From JAKPUX01 sp964436305 (GTDB lineage Bacteria > Zhuqueibacterota > Zhuqueibacteria > Residuimicrobiales > Residuimicrobiaceae), in assembly GCA_964436305.1 (NCBI GenBank), contig CAYTCI010000066.1, forward strand, positions 1 to 22,695: DNA of 22,695 bases. Reading direction: 5' to 3'. This document shows, piece after piece, positions 14,772-22,376 of the stretch. Numbering within the stretch: the stretch's first letter is position 1; every line of letters begins with the position of its first letter. The notes beneath the pieces are model-generated. The model was not told the origin of the DNA, ran no database searches, and saw only the letters and a list, made by a program, of their open reading frames with translations. A program made the translations under genes and the position numbers.

Positions 14772-16214
14772 TTATTTTCCCAGGGCTTTATGCGCGCGAT
14801 TCCACACCACGGCCAGGTTGAAGCTCTCCTGATTCCAGTGGACCACCCGATCGTAGAAAAGGCGCGCCCCCTGTTGGTCCTTTTTTTCCTGGAGGCAGCG
14901 GGCCTGGTAGTAGAGGGCCCAGGGATCATTCTCCAGGCGTTTGAGCTGGGCGATGGCGCCATCCCACCGTTTGTCCTGAAAGGCGAGGAACCCCAGCAGA
15001 TTATGCAGCAGCATCAGCTCATCCTGATTGCTGCGCTGGCGGATATCGGCGGTGTACTCCGCAAGATGCACCTGCGCCTCATCGGCGAGGCGGTTGGCGC
15101 TGCAGGCCAGCGTCAGCCAGTAGTGGCTCATGACGCGCAGGGTCGCGCGGGCATTGGGGCTGAGCTCAGCATGGTCGACCAATCCGGCCGCCTCGCGGCA
15201 AAGTTTCAGTCCCTCCGCCGGCCGGCCCATCTCGCAGAGAACGAATCCTTCATTGAAGGCCGTCGTGATCAGGATGGCGAACTCTTTCTCCTTTTCAGCG
15301 AAGGCCTGATGCTGGGCGTAGGCGGTCATGGCCTCATCCACCTGGCCCTGATAGAGCCAGGAACGAGCCTGCAACCGGAGTGCAGTCAATTTATCACTGG
15401 TACGCGGACTTTCGCTGAAGAAGCGTTCGTAATAGCTCCGGGCCTTGTCGTACTCCCCCTTGAAGAGATAATTGTTGCCAATGCCAGAGAGGCTGCCTGT
15501 GAACTGGTTGTCGGTATCGTAGGCCTTCTGGTATTGTACGATCGATTCATCGAAGCGTCCCCGCTTGAGCAAAAACTCGGCATACGAGTCGTAGGGATTG
15601 GGCAGGTGCGGCATCAGGCGGATATACTCACGAAAGGCTTTTTCAGCAGCATCATACTCCCCGATCGCCATGTTGGCGTACCCCAGGTAATTCCAGACAG
15701 GGGCATACTCCTTGTCGATCTGCAGAGCCTGCTGATAGAGATCAATGGCGCGTGTGTTATCGGAGTGGGTCTGGAAATAAAAGCCGGCGTAGGTTTTCAT
15801 CCGCTTGTCATCGGGGTAAAGAAGGAGGAGTTTGTCCATGTTCTGCAGGACAGCCGCGCCGCGGGCCTCATTGCTCGCCTTGTAAAAAGCCACCAGCAGC
15901 CGCTCTCCCTCGGAGGCGTTGGCCGACAGGGCCTGGGCCTTTTCCATATTTTCCTCGACCATTTGCGCGCTGCCGCCCGCGAGGCTGCGATAGAGGCAGG
16001 CGAGGGCGAATCCCGGATCTTTTTCGATGGCGCGGTCAAAGTGCCTGGCCGCAGCGGCGAAATCGATGTTCTCCAGCTGGTCTCGTCCCTGCAGAAAGTA
16101 GGTTCGCGCCTCCTCGGAGGCGGTAGTGATCGGGATGACCTGGTCGGGAACCGGCTGTGCCAGAGCCCCCGCCGTCAGCCCCAACAGGGTGAAGAGCAGG
16201 CTTGCAAGTTTCAT
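14772..16214 (-). CDS. Secreted tetratricopeptide repeat protein
   Basis: 480 aa, with AGGAGG five bases before the ATG. Residues 1-19 are a Sec signal peptide ending ALA before Gln20, so the protein is periplasmic or surface-exposed. TPR units can be seen at about 38-71 (YFLQGRDQLENIDFAAAARH), 139-170, 172-205 (VWNYLGYANMAIGEYDAAEK), 206-239 (YDSYAEFLLKRGRFDESIVQ) and 240-273 (IGNNYLFKGEYDKARSYYE), with weaker helices to the C-terminus. TPR arrays bind other proteins; no catalytic motif is visible. A near-consensus promoter lies about 140 bp upstream. It stands alone, divergent from the GH105-like lipoprotein gene. Its partner is unknown. Confidence 0.88.
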   Translation of the reverse strand: MKLASLLFTLLGLTAGALAQPVPDQVIPITTASEEARTYFLQGRDQLENIDFAAAARHFDRAIEKDPGFALACLYRSLAGGSAQMVEENMEKAQALSANASEGERLLVAFYKASNEARGAAVLQNMDKLLLLYPDDKRMKTYAGFYFQTHSDNTRAIDLYQQALQIDKEYAPVWNYLGYANMAIGEYDAAEKAFREYIRLMPHLPNPYDSYAEFLLKRGRFDESIVQYQKAYDTDNQFTGSLSGIGNNYLFKGEYDKARSYYERFFSESPRTSDKLTALRLQARSWLYQGQVDEAMTAYAQHQAFAEKEKEFAILITTAFNEGFVLCEMGRPAEGLKLCREAAGLVDHAELSPNARATLRVMSHYWLTLACSANRLADEAQVHLAEYTADIRQRSNQDELMLLHNLLGFLAFQDKRWDGAIAQLKRLENDPWALYYQARCLQEKKDQQGARLFYDRVVHWNQESFNLAVVWNRAHKALGK

Positions 16215-16354
16215 GGCATCCTCCTGGATCTCAGGTTAAATGCAGCAATGCTGAATCAGCAGGAACTATTTGCCGTGGGCGGGGCCCGGGATGACATGTC
16301 AGGTTGGCTGGAGGAGGATGGAGGGGTGGAATGCCCTGGATTCGGTCCTGTTTC

Positions 16355-16383
16355 AATATAACAGAAACCGGCAAGGATGTCAA
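16355..16383 (-). promoter_or_regulatory. Near-consensus sigma70 promoter for the TPR gene
   Basis: Minus strand TTGACA (16383-16378), 17-bp spacer, TATATT (16360-16355). This is the best promoter match in the window. It gives a leader of about 130 nt before the start at 16214. The rest of the 254-bp divergent gap (16215-16468) holds only a weak plus-strand TTGACT near 16410 with no good -10. Confidence 0.75.
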
Positions 16384-16468
16384 GCGGCAAAATCGCAAAG
16401 AGCACTTGACTGGCACGTTAAAATTCACCAAATTCAGGCAAAGGAATTCCAGCCAGAGGGCCATCGCC

Positions 16469-17578
16469 ATGAAAGCAGGATTTTTCCGTTGGATCTGTTC
16501 GGTTCTGGTGCTTCTCGTCTGCGGACTCGGGGGTTGCACCCGATATGCCGCCTCCTTCCCGTCGCGGCGCGGTCATGACAAGAGCAGCCCGGAACGGATC
16601 GGGCGCCTGGTCGCGCACGATCTCCTGGCCCGGCCGGAATTCATGATCTATCAGGCCTCGTTCTGGACCGGAATCCACTACGCCGAGGCCTGCGCCGGCT
16701 TTGGCGCTGCACGCCTGGCCGGCCTGCTCGACGACCAGGAGCTGCTCGCCCGCCTGGCCAGCCGGTACGCGCGGGCCAGGACGGACAGCCTGACCGACCT
16801 GGCCGATCATGTCGATGCCAACGTCTATGGCATCCTGCCACTTGAATTGTACCGCTTCACCCGGGACGAGAGCTTTTTCCAGCAGGGAATGGCCCTGGCG
16901 GATGCCCAGTGGGCCGCTCCACGCCCGGACAGCCTGACCCATCAGACCCGCTTCTGGATCGACGATATCTGGATGATCGGCGCCCTGCAGGTCCAGGCCT
17001 GGCGTGCCACCGGCCAGATGATCTATCTCGAGCGGGCGGCCACCGAGATCGCCGCCTACCTGGAGAAACTGCAGCAGCCCAATGGCCTCTTTTATCACGG
17101 AGAGGGCGCACCCTTTTTCTGGGGACGGGGCAATGGCTGGACCGCCGCGGGGATGGCCGAGCTGCTCGCCGTGTTGCCACCGGCCAATCCCCATTATCCC
17201 GCCATCCTGGCAGGGTACCGCCGGATGATGGAAGCCCTGCGCCGCTATCAAGCCGAAGACGGCATGTGGCGGCAGCTGGTCGACAATCCCGCCTCCTGGA
17301 AGGAGACCTCTGCCACAGCGATGTTCGGTTACGCCATCACCATCGGGGTGCACAAGGGGTTGCTGGACCAGCAGGTTTACCAGCCGGTCAGCCAAAAAGC
17401 CTGGAAGGCCCTCGTCACCTACATCAGCGAGGAGGGCAAGCTCGCCGAGGTCTGCATCGGCACCGGCAAGAGCGCCGACATCAACCACTATCTCACCCGG
17501 CCGCGCGTCACCGGGGATCTCCATGGCCAGGCGCCGGTGCTCTGGTTCGCCTGCGCCCTGCTGGAACACAACCGTTAA
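16469..17578 (+). CDS. GH88/GH105-like glycoside hydrolase lipoprotein
   Basis: 369 aa from the ATG at 16469 (GAGGG eight bases upstream); an in-frame ATG at 16304 would put 55 unlikely residues before the signal peptide. The lipobox LGGC places lipidated Cys23 after a hydrophobic helix. The rest is an (alpha/alpha)6-barrel pattern of the unsaturated glucuronyl/rhamnogalacturonyl hydrolases (YteR/YesR-like): FWIDDIWMIGALQ (162-174) with candidate catalytic Asp165 or Asp166, GLFYHGEG (206-213), FWGRGNGW (217-224), DGMWRQLVD (264-272) and SATAMFGYAI (281-290). Family members hydrate and cut the unsaturated uronic residue left by polysaccharide lyases. No lyase gene is nearby. A small gene of unknown function follows 16 bp downstream. 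Confidence 0.83.
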   Translation: MKAGFFRWICSVLVLLVCGLGGCTRYAASFPSRRGHDKSSPERIGRLVAHDLLARPEFMIYQASFWTGIHYAEACAGFGAARLAGLLDDQELLARLASRYARARTDSLTDLADHVDANVYGILPLELYRFTRDESFFQQGMALADAQWAAPRPDSLTHQTRFWIDDIWMIGALQVQAWRATGQMIYLERAATEIAAYLEKLQQPNGLFYHGEGAPFFWGRGNGWTAAGMAELLAVLPPANPHYPAILAGYRRMMEALRRYQAEDGMWRQLVDNPASWKETSATAMFGYAITIGVHKGLLDQQVYQPVSQKAWKALVTYISEEGKLAEVCIGTGKSADINHYLTRPRVTGDLHGQAPVLWFACALLEHNR

Positions 17579-17594
17579 CCGGAGGAGCCCTAAG

Positions 17595-17903
17595 ATGTTC
17601 CAATCCCTCAAGGCCGCAGCGGCCAAAAAATTCATCAATCCCTACCTCGAGGGCATCGGCGCCATCCAGGAACTCGAGTTCAACAAGGAGGCCCGATCGA
17701 TCCTCGCCCTGGTCACCCTGATCGGCGAGACCGAGCCGGTGCGGATCGAGGCCCATGGCTACCTCCTCGGCCCCGACTCGGTCACCATCGCCAAATTCAT
17801 CTGCAGCAAAACCTGGCTTGAAACCGCCCTCAACCGCTATCTCGCCAACCGGAAATTTCCCCTGCCCGAACAGGCCCGCAGCGCGATCCGGATGGTTCTC
17901 TGA
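17595..17903 (+). CDS. Conserved-looking small protein of unknown function
   Basis: 102 aa, starting at the ATG at 17595 with GGAGG about nine bases upstream and 16 bp after the GH105-like stop, so likely co-transcribed with it. The sequence is soluble, with no signal peptide or membrane helix. It begins with a helix (MFQSLKAAAAKKFINPYLEG), continues with a beta-like stretch (IQELEFNKEARSILALVTLI, then VRIEAHGYLL) and ends in helices (TWLETALNRYLANRK). The pattern suggests a small alpha/beta domain that binds a ligand or lipid, but I do not recognise a family. GC-rich codon use matches its neighbours, which supports a real gene. Confidence 0.7.
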   Translation: MFQSLKAAAAKKFINPYLEGIGAIQELEFNKEARSILALVTLIGETEPVRIEAHGYLLGPDSVTIAKFICSKTWLETALNRYLANRKFPLPEQARSAIRMVL

Positions 17904-17929
17904 AGGCCCAAAAATAGTTGAAAATAGAC

Positions 17930-17958
17930 TTGACTTTCTGGCTGCATTCTCCTATCTT
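17930..17958 (+). promoter_or_regulatory. Sigma70-like promoter for the RpiR-peptidase operon
   Basis: TTGACT (17930-17935), 17-bp spacer, TATCTT (17953-17958). The expected start is near 17965, inside the palindrome at 17962-17979, giving a leader of about 60 nt. Confidence 0.65.
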
Positions 17959-17961
17959 CAA

Positions 17962-17979
17962 ATGAAAGTTTATTTTCAT
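17962..17979 (+). promoter_or_regulatory. Palindromic operator candidate for the RpiR regulator
   Basis: ATGAAAGTTTATTTTCAT has 6-bp arms (ATGAAA/TTTCAT) around a 6-bp centre and covers the predicted transcription start. A further TGAAA half-site occurs at 17992-17996. RpiR-family regulators commonly bind such A/T-rich palindromes and control their own operon, so this fits autorepression. Confidence 0.6.
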
Positions 17980-18023
17980 GCCGCATTGTTGTGAAATAAA
18001 AATTGCAGCAAGGGCCACCGGAC

Positions 18024-18881
18024 ATGAAAAACCTTGAAGACCGGATCTGTAAAAGCCTGCCCGACCTCGCGCCCCATCAGAAACGCGTGGCCGATTTCTT
18101 CCTCGAGCACATGGATCTGGTCGCCCTCCTTCCCATCCAGGAGGTCGCCCGCCGCGCCGGCGTCAGCGAGGCCACCATCGTCCGCTTCGCCCAGCTCCTC
18201 GGTTATCGCGGCTACAAGGAGCTCAAGGAGACCCTCTCCGCCTGGCTCAAGACCCGCCTCTCCCCGACGGCACGCTATCGCCTGGCCATCGCCGAGAAGG
18301 GAGAATCGCCCGACGTCCTCAAACTGGCCTCGCAGAATGTGATCTCCAACATTCAGGAGACGATCAAATCGATCGATCCCCAGGCCTTCGCCGGCGCTGT
18401 CGACAGCATCATCGCCGCACGGCGGATCTACTGCATCGGCCTCGAGCTCTCCGCCCACCTGGCCCAGCTGATGACCTACCTGCTGCGCCAGTACAGTTAC
18501 GACGCCCAGCATCTCTCCCTGGATTATTTTCGCTACATCGAACAGGTCGCCTTTATGGACCCGGGCGATCTTCTGATCGCCTTCAGTTTCTCACCCTATT
18601 CACGCGAGACGGTCGAGGCACTGGCCCAGGCCCGTGAACGTGAGATTCCCAGCATCCTCTTCACCGATAAAAAAAGTGCTCCTGCCCGGAGCTGGGCCAC
18701 CCATTGCCTGCCCATCCAGACCGATAACATCACCTTCAGCAATTCACTGGGGGCGGTGGTGACGGTCATCAACGCCATCATCACCGAACTCAATTTCAGG
18801 GACAAGGAGCGCACCTTGACGGCCCTCGGCATCATCGAGGAGAGCATCCGCGATGAGCGCTACTTCGTCGCCAACCCCTGA
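18024..18881 (+). CDS. MurR/RpiR-family transcriptional regulator
   Basis: 285 aa from the ATG at 18024 (AAGGG about nine bases upstream); a TTG at 18003 is in frame but less likely. Residues about 1-75 are the HTH_6 domain (SLPDLAPHQKRVADFFLEH, VARRAGVSEATIVRFAQLLG, GYRGYKELKE). Residues about 110-245 are a SIS domain (IYCIGLELSAHLAQLMTYLL, GDLLIAFSFSPYSRETVEAL), which in this family binds a phosphosugar or related effector. The pocket motif is ELSAH where many relatives have GxGxS, so its ligand may not be a phosphosugar. It heads an operon of peptidase and carrier genes and has a palindrome at its own promoter. Expected role: repressor lifted by a metabolite of the operon's substrate. Confidence 0.92.
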   Translation: MKNLEDRICKSLPDLAPHQKRVADFFLEHMDLVALLPIQEVARRAGVSEATIVRFAQLLGYRGYKELKETLSAWLKTRLSPTARYRLAIAEKGESPDVLKLASQNVISNIQETIKSIDPQAFAGAVDSIIAARRIYCIGLELSAHLAQLMTYLLRQYSYDAQHLSLDYFRYIEQVAFMDPGDLLIAFSFSPYSRETVEALAQAREREIPSILFTDKKSAPARSWATHCLPIQTDNITFSNSLGAVVTVINAIITELNFRDKERTLTALGIIEESIRDERYFVANP

Positions 18882-18925
18882 CGCAACGCTCTGTGCGACT
18901 TTCTTTTGAATGGAACCGGACGCCC

Positions 18926-20035
18926 ATGAAGCAAAACGATGTGCTGGACCTTTTTCTCGAGCTGATCCGCATTGACGCCGTCTCCCTGCAGGAGCGGCCG
19001 GTGGCGGACTATATCAAGCAGCGGCTCGCCGCCCGTGGCATCGCGGTGCACGAGGATGACGCCGCGCAGAAACTCAATGGCACCTGCGGCAACCTCATCG
19101 TCCGGCTGCCCGGGACCGGTTCCACAGCCGAGCCGTTGCTTCTGCTTGCTCACATGGATACCGTCCATCCCACCGCCGGTGTCAAACCGGTGCTGAAAGA
19201 GGAGACCCTCTGGTCAGATGGCACGACGATTCTCGGGGTGGATAACCGCGCCGGGGTAACCCTGCTGCTGGCCCTCATCGAGGAGCTCTACCAGAGTAAG
19301 CTGTGCCACCGCAGCCTCGAGATCGTCTTTTCGGTCGGAGAGGAGCTGGGCATGCTCGGGGCGATGGCCCTCGATTTCTCGCAACTCAAGGCGCGTGAAG
19401 GATTCGTCTTTGACTGTACGGCCCGGCCCGGGGGCTACGTCGCCTCCACGCCGACGGCCTATGATTTCCGGATCGCCATCACCGGCAAGGCCGCCCATTC
19501 GGCGGTCGCGCCAGAGAGCGGCATCAATGCCCTCTCGATGGCGGCCCACATCATGAGCGGCTTCCCCGTCGGCCGGATCAATCCACACTCCGTGGCCAAC
19601 TTTGGCACCATTCATGGTGGCACGGCCGACAACGTCGTCCCCGACCAGGTGGCTCTGACCGGCGAGTTCCGCTCCTTTCTGCCTGAGGAGATCACCGTTC
19701 TGCGCGAGCGGCTGACCGCCCTTTGCCGGGAGGCGGAAACCCGCTGGGGCGGCCGCTGCGAGCCCTCCTTCCTCTTCAGTTTTCAGGGCTTTCAGTTCAG
19801 CCCTGACATGCCGCTGGTTCTGCGCCTCCACCGTGCCTGTGCGCAGGTCGGGGTGACGCCCCAGCCGCTGGTCTATTACGGCGGCAGTGACGCCAATGTC
19901 TTTAACCAGCACGGGATCCAGATCATCAACACCGGCATCGGCGCCCAGAATCCCCATTCCAGGGACGAGCATATCCGTCCCGCGGACCTGATGACCGGAT
20001 TTGAACTGCTCAAGCACCTGATCGAAGCGGAGTAG
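18926..20035 (+). CDS. M20-family metallopeptidase, PepT-like
   Basis: 369 aa from the ATG at 18926; a GTG at 18893 would add 11 residues, and neither start has a strong ribosome site. The di-zinc set of the M20 fold is complete: His76 and Asp78 (LLAHMDT), bridging Asp106 (LGVDNRAG), Glu139 (general base) and Glu140 (VGEELG), Asp163 (FDCTARPGG) and His349 (HSRDEH). The lid/dimerisation domain lies at about 175-290 (ITGKAAHSAVAPESG). This matches cytoplasmic aminotripeptidases and dipeptidases. The next gene begins 1 bp after its stop, so they are tightly coupled. It probably finishes breakdown of peptides brought in by the carrier encoded downstream. Confidence 0.9.
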   Translation: MKQNDVLDLFLELIRIDAVSLQERPVADYIKQRLAARGIAVHEDDAAQKLNGTCGNLIVRLPGTGSTAEPLLLLAHMDTVHPTAGVKPVLKEETLWSDGTTILGVDNRAGVTLLLALIEELYQSKLCHRSLEIVFSVGEELGMLGAMALDFSQLKAREGFVFDCTARPGGYVASTPTAYDFRIAITGKAAHSAVAPESGINALSMAAHIMSGFPVGRINPHSVANFGTIHGGTADNVVPDQVALTGEFRSFLPEEITVLRERLTALCREAETRWGGRCEPSFLFSFQGFQFSPDMPLVLRLHRACAQVGVTPQPLVYYGGSDANVFNQHGIQIINTGIGAQNPHSRDEHIRPADLMTGFELLKHLIEAE

Positions 20036-20036
20036 A

Positions 20037-20885
20037 ATGGCGATGAAACGACAAGCAATCCTGCTGGCCCTGGCCCTGCTGGCCGGCGCAGCCTCCGGCG
20101 GCGACAAACAGCAAAAAGGTTATCTGATGATCATCGGCGGCGGCGACAAGCCGATGGATGCGATGCAGGAATTCGTCACCCGCAGCCAGGGCAAACCCAT
20201 CCTGATCATCACCTCGGCCAGCACCGATCTCGAGTACGGCCAGTTCACCGCCGGCCAGCTGCGCGAGTGCGGCGCGGCCCGGGTGGATATCCGCCATATC
20301 GTCGAGCCGGCGGTCGCCAATTCGGACTCGATCAGCGCCCTGATCGACGCCGCCGGCGGGGTCTTTTTCACCGGCGGAGATCAGGACCGGCTGCTCAACC
20401 GCCTTGGCGGCACCCGCACCGAAACGGCCCTCGACCGCCTCTACTACCAGCGCGGCGGGATCATCGGCGGCACCAGCGCCGGGGCCGCAGCGATGAGCGA
20501 GGTGATGATCACCGGCAACGAACTGGTCAACACCGATTCGACCAACATCTTTCACTCGATCCAGGCCAAAAATGTCGAGACCAAGCGCGGCTTCGGCTTT
20601 GTCAAGAATGCGATCATCGACCAGCACTTTATGATGCGCAAGCGCCACAACCGCCTCATCGGGGTGGTGCTCGAGCATCCCGAGCTGCCGGGGATCGGCA
20701 TCGACGAAGAGGGCGCCATCCTGGTCTACCCCGACGGCCGCTTTCGCGTCTACGGCCTGGATGCCGTGATCGTCTATGACGCCCGCAAGGCAAAAAACAT
20801 CCGGGTCAGCGACAAGGGCCTGCTCGGGGGCCGGAACATCAAGGTCGACCTGCTCCTCCCGGGCGACGTCTACCGGATCCAATAG
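20037..20885 (+). CDS. Secreted cyanophycinase-like peptidase (family S51)
   Basis: 282 aa. Residues 1-21 form a Sec signal peptide (LLALALLAGAASG), so it acts outside the cytoplasm. The S51 features are clear: GGGDKP near the start of the mature protein, FTGGDQ (111-116), nucleophile Ser147 in GGTSAGAAAMSE, and DQHFMMRKRHNRL (195-207) with the conserved His197. Cyanophycinases cut the Asp-Arg side-chain polymer to beta-Asp-Arg dipeptides; relatives (peptidase E) cut N-terminal Asp dipeptides. Secretion suggests scavenging rather than use of its own reserves. Substrate is not proven by sequence. GGAG before the ATG overlaps the end of the upstream gene. The carrier gene follows 9 bp later. 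Confidence 0.88.
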   Translation: MAMKRQAILLALALLAGAASGGDKQQKGYLMIIGGGDKPMDAMQEFVTRSQGKPILIITSASTDLEYGQFTAGQLRECGAARVDIRHIVEPAVANSDSISALIDAAGGVFFTGGDQDRLLNRLGGTRTETALDRLYYQRGGIIGGTSAGAAAMSEVMITGNELVNTDSTNIFHSIQAKNVETKRGFGFVKNAIIDQHFMMRKRHNRLIGVVLEHPELPGIGIDEEGAILVYPDGRFRVYGLDAVIVYDARKAKNIRVSDKGLLGGRNIKVDLLLPGDVYRIQ

Positions 20886-20894
20886 GAAAAGCCG

Positions 20895-22292
20895 ATGGCA
20901 GCGCAAACCCGATACAGCTTCAATACCCTCTTTCTGATCTTCGCCATGGTGGTGGCGGTCGCGGCCCTGACCTGGATCGTTCCGGGCGGGGAGTACCAGC
21001 GCCACGAGGTTGGCGGAAAAACCCTTGTCATAGCCAACACCTTCACCCGGGTCGAGAGCCACCCGCAGGGGTTGATGGCGCTGCTCTCCGCGCCCCTGAA
21101 GGGTTTCATCGAGGCCGCGAAGATCATCGGCTTTTGCTTCATCATTGGCGGCATCTTCACCCTCATCCAGAATACCGGGGCGATCACCGCCGGGGTGAAC
21201 TGGATGGCCTGGTTTTTCAGCCACAAACCGCACATGCAGAAATTCTTCATCCCGGCGACCATGACCCTCTTTTCAGTGGCCGGCACCACCTTTGGCATGT
21301 GCGAGGAGACGATGCTCTTCGTCCCGCTCTTCATGATGCTGGCGATTTCGCTCGGCTACGATTCCCTGGTGGGGACAGCGATTCCCTTCCTCGGCGCGGC
21401 CGCCGGTTTCGCCGGGGCGGTGATCAATCCCTTCACCCTCGGCATCGCCCAGGAGATCGCCCAGCTGCCGCCCCTTTCCGGCTGGGAGTACCGCCTCTTC
21501 ATCTGGTTCCTGAGCACCTTCTTCATGATCGCCTTCGTCATGCGCTACGCCCGCAAGGTCAAGGCCAATCCCGCCAGCAGTCCGGTTTACGAGATTGACC
21601 GCGCCCGCGGGCTGCATCCCGAGACCGCGTCTTCGCAGCACGCCCGGATGGAACGCCGGCATGCGCTGGTGCTGCTGGCCTTCGCCCTCGCGCTGGGGCT
21701 GCTGGTCTTTGGCGTGATCCGTTATGGCTGGGGCATTGTCGAGATGAGCGGGCTCTTCTTCGGCCTTGGTATTGCCGCCGGCCTGCTCGGCAAGCTCTCG
21801 ATCGGCGAGATCACCGAGGGCTTCAAATCCGGCGCCAAGGACATGATGGGGGTTGCCCTGATCATCGCCTGTGCCCGTGCCATCCTGGTGGTGGCCAACG
21901 ATGGCAAGATCCTCGATGTCATGCTCTACTCCCTGGGCGGACTCATTTCGCATCTGCCGCGCGTGGTGGCGGCGCAGATGATGTTCGTCACCCAGGGCAT
22001 TATCAACTTCTTCGTTCACAGCGGCTCGGGGCAGGCGGCCCTGACCATGCCGATCATGTCGCCCCTGGCGGACGTCATCGGCATAACCCGCCAGACCTCG
22101 GTGCTCGCCTTTGTCTTCGGTGAGGGTTGGATCAATCCGATCCTCCCCACCTCGGGAGTGACCATGGGCGTGCTGGGGCTGGCCGGCATCCCCTGGGAAA
22201 AGTGGGCCCGGTGGCTGCTGCCGATCCAGATCTTCTTTTTCATCCTGGCGCTGCTGCTGCTGATACCGCCCGTCCTTTTTCATTTTCAGTAA
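20895..22292 (+). CDS. YfcC-family membrane carrier
   Basis: 465 aa with about twelve membrane helices (for example 11-29, 76-92, 257-276, 283-299, 443-461). Family signatures are GMCEETMLFVP (134-144), NPFTLGIAQEIA (178-189) and HSGSGQAALTMPIMSPLAD (375-393). YfcC carriers belong to the DcuC/ArcD-like group of secondary transporters, linked to C4-dicarboxylates, basic amino acids or peptides; the exact solute is rarely known. Here it lies between a secreted S51 peptidase and, upstream, a cytoplasmic M20 peptidase, so uptake of short acidic or isopeptides is a sensible inference. A cytoplasmic loop at about 216-256 is rich in charged residues. An AGCCCGG/CCGGGCT palindrome follows the stop but lacks a T-run. 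Confidence 0.88.
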   Translation: MAAQTRYSFNTLFLIFAMVVAVAALTWIVPGGEYQRHEVGGKTLVIANTFTRVESHPQGLMALLSAPLKGFIEAAKIIGFCFIIGGIFTLIQNTGAITAGVNWMAWFFSHKPHMQKFFIPATMTLFSVAGTTFGMCEETMLFVPLFMMLAISLGYDSLVGTAIPFLGAAAGFAGAVINPFTLGIAQEIAQLPPLSGWEYRLFIWFLSTFFMIAFVMRYARKVKANPASSPVYEIDRARGLHPETASSQHARMERRHALVLLAFALALGLLVFGVIRYGWGIVEMSGLFFGLGIAAGLLGKLSIGEITEGFKSGAKDMMGVALIIACARAILVVANDGKILDVMLYSLGGLISHLPRVVAAQMMFVTQGIINFFVHSGSGQAALTMPIMSPLADVIGITRQTSVLAFVFGEGWINPILPTSGVTMGVLGLAGIPWEKWARWLLPIQIFFFILALLLLIPPVLFHFQ

Positions 22293-22376
22293 GCCCGGTC
22301 CCGGGCTGATCCTGTTCTCGCCGTCCCCCTGGACGCCGGGTTCGCGCTCTACATTCATCCAACTCTGGAGGTCACC

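Noticed and set aside
14790..16361. Plus-strand open frame of 523 codons
   Set aside because: It is antisense to the TPR gene, whose repeats, signal peptide and ribosome site are clear. High GC content leaves the opposite frame open by chance.
16418..17638. Minus-strand frame of 406 codons
   Set aside because: It is antisense to the GH105-like lipoprotein gene, which has a lipobox and family motifs.
22292..22307. Terminator after the YfcC gene
   Set aside because: The AGCCCGG/CCGGGCT palindrome has almost no loop and no T-run, so a working intrinsic terminator is not supported.
20010..22358. Long minus-strand frames opposite the cyanophycinase and carrier genes
   Set aside because: They lie antisense to two genes with strong family motifs, have low-complexity composition rich in Asp, Gly and His, and show no ribosome site.
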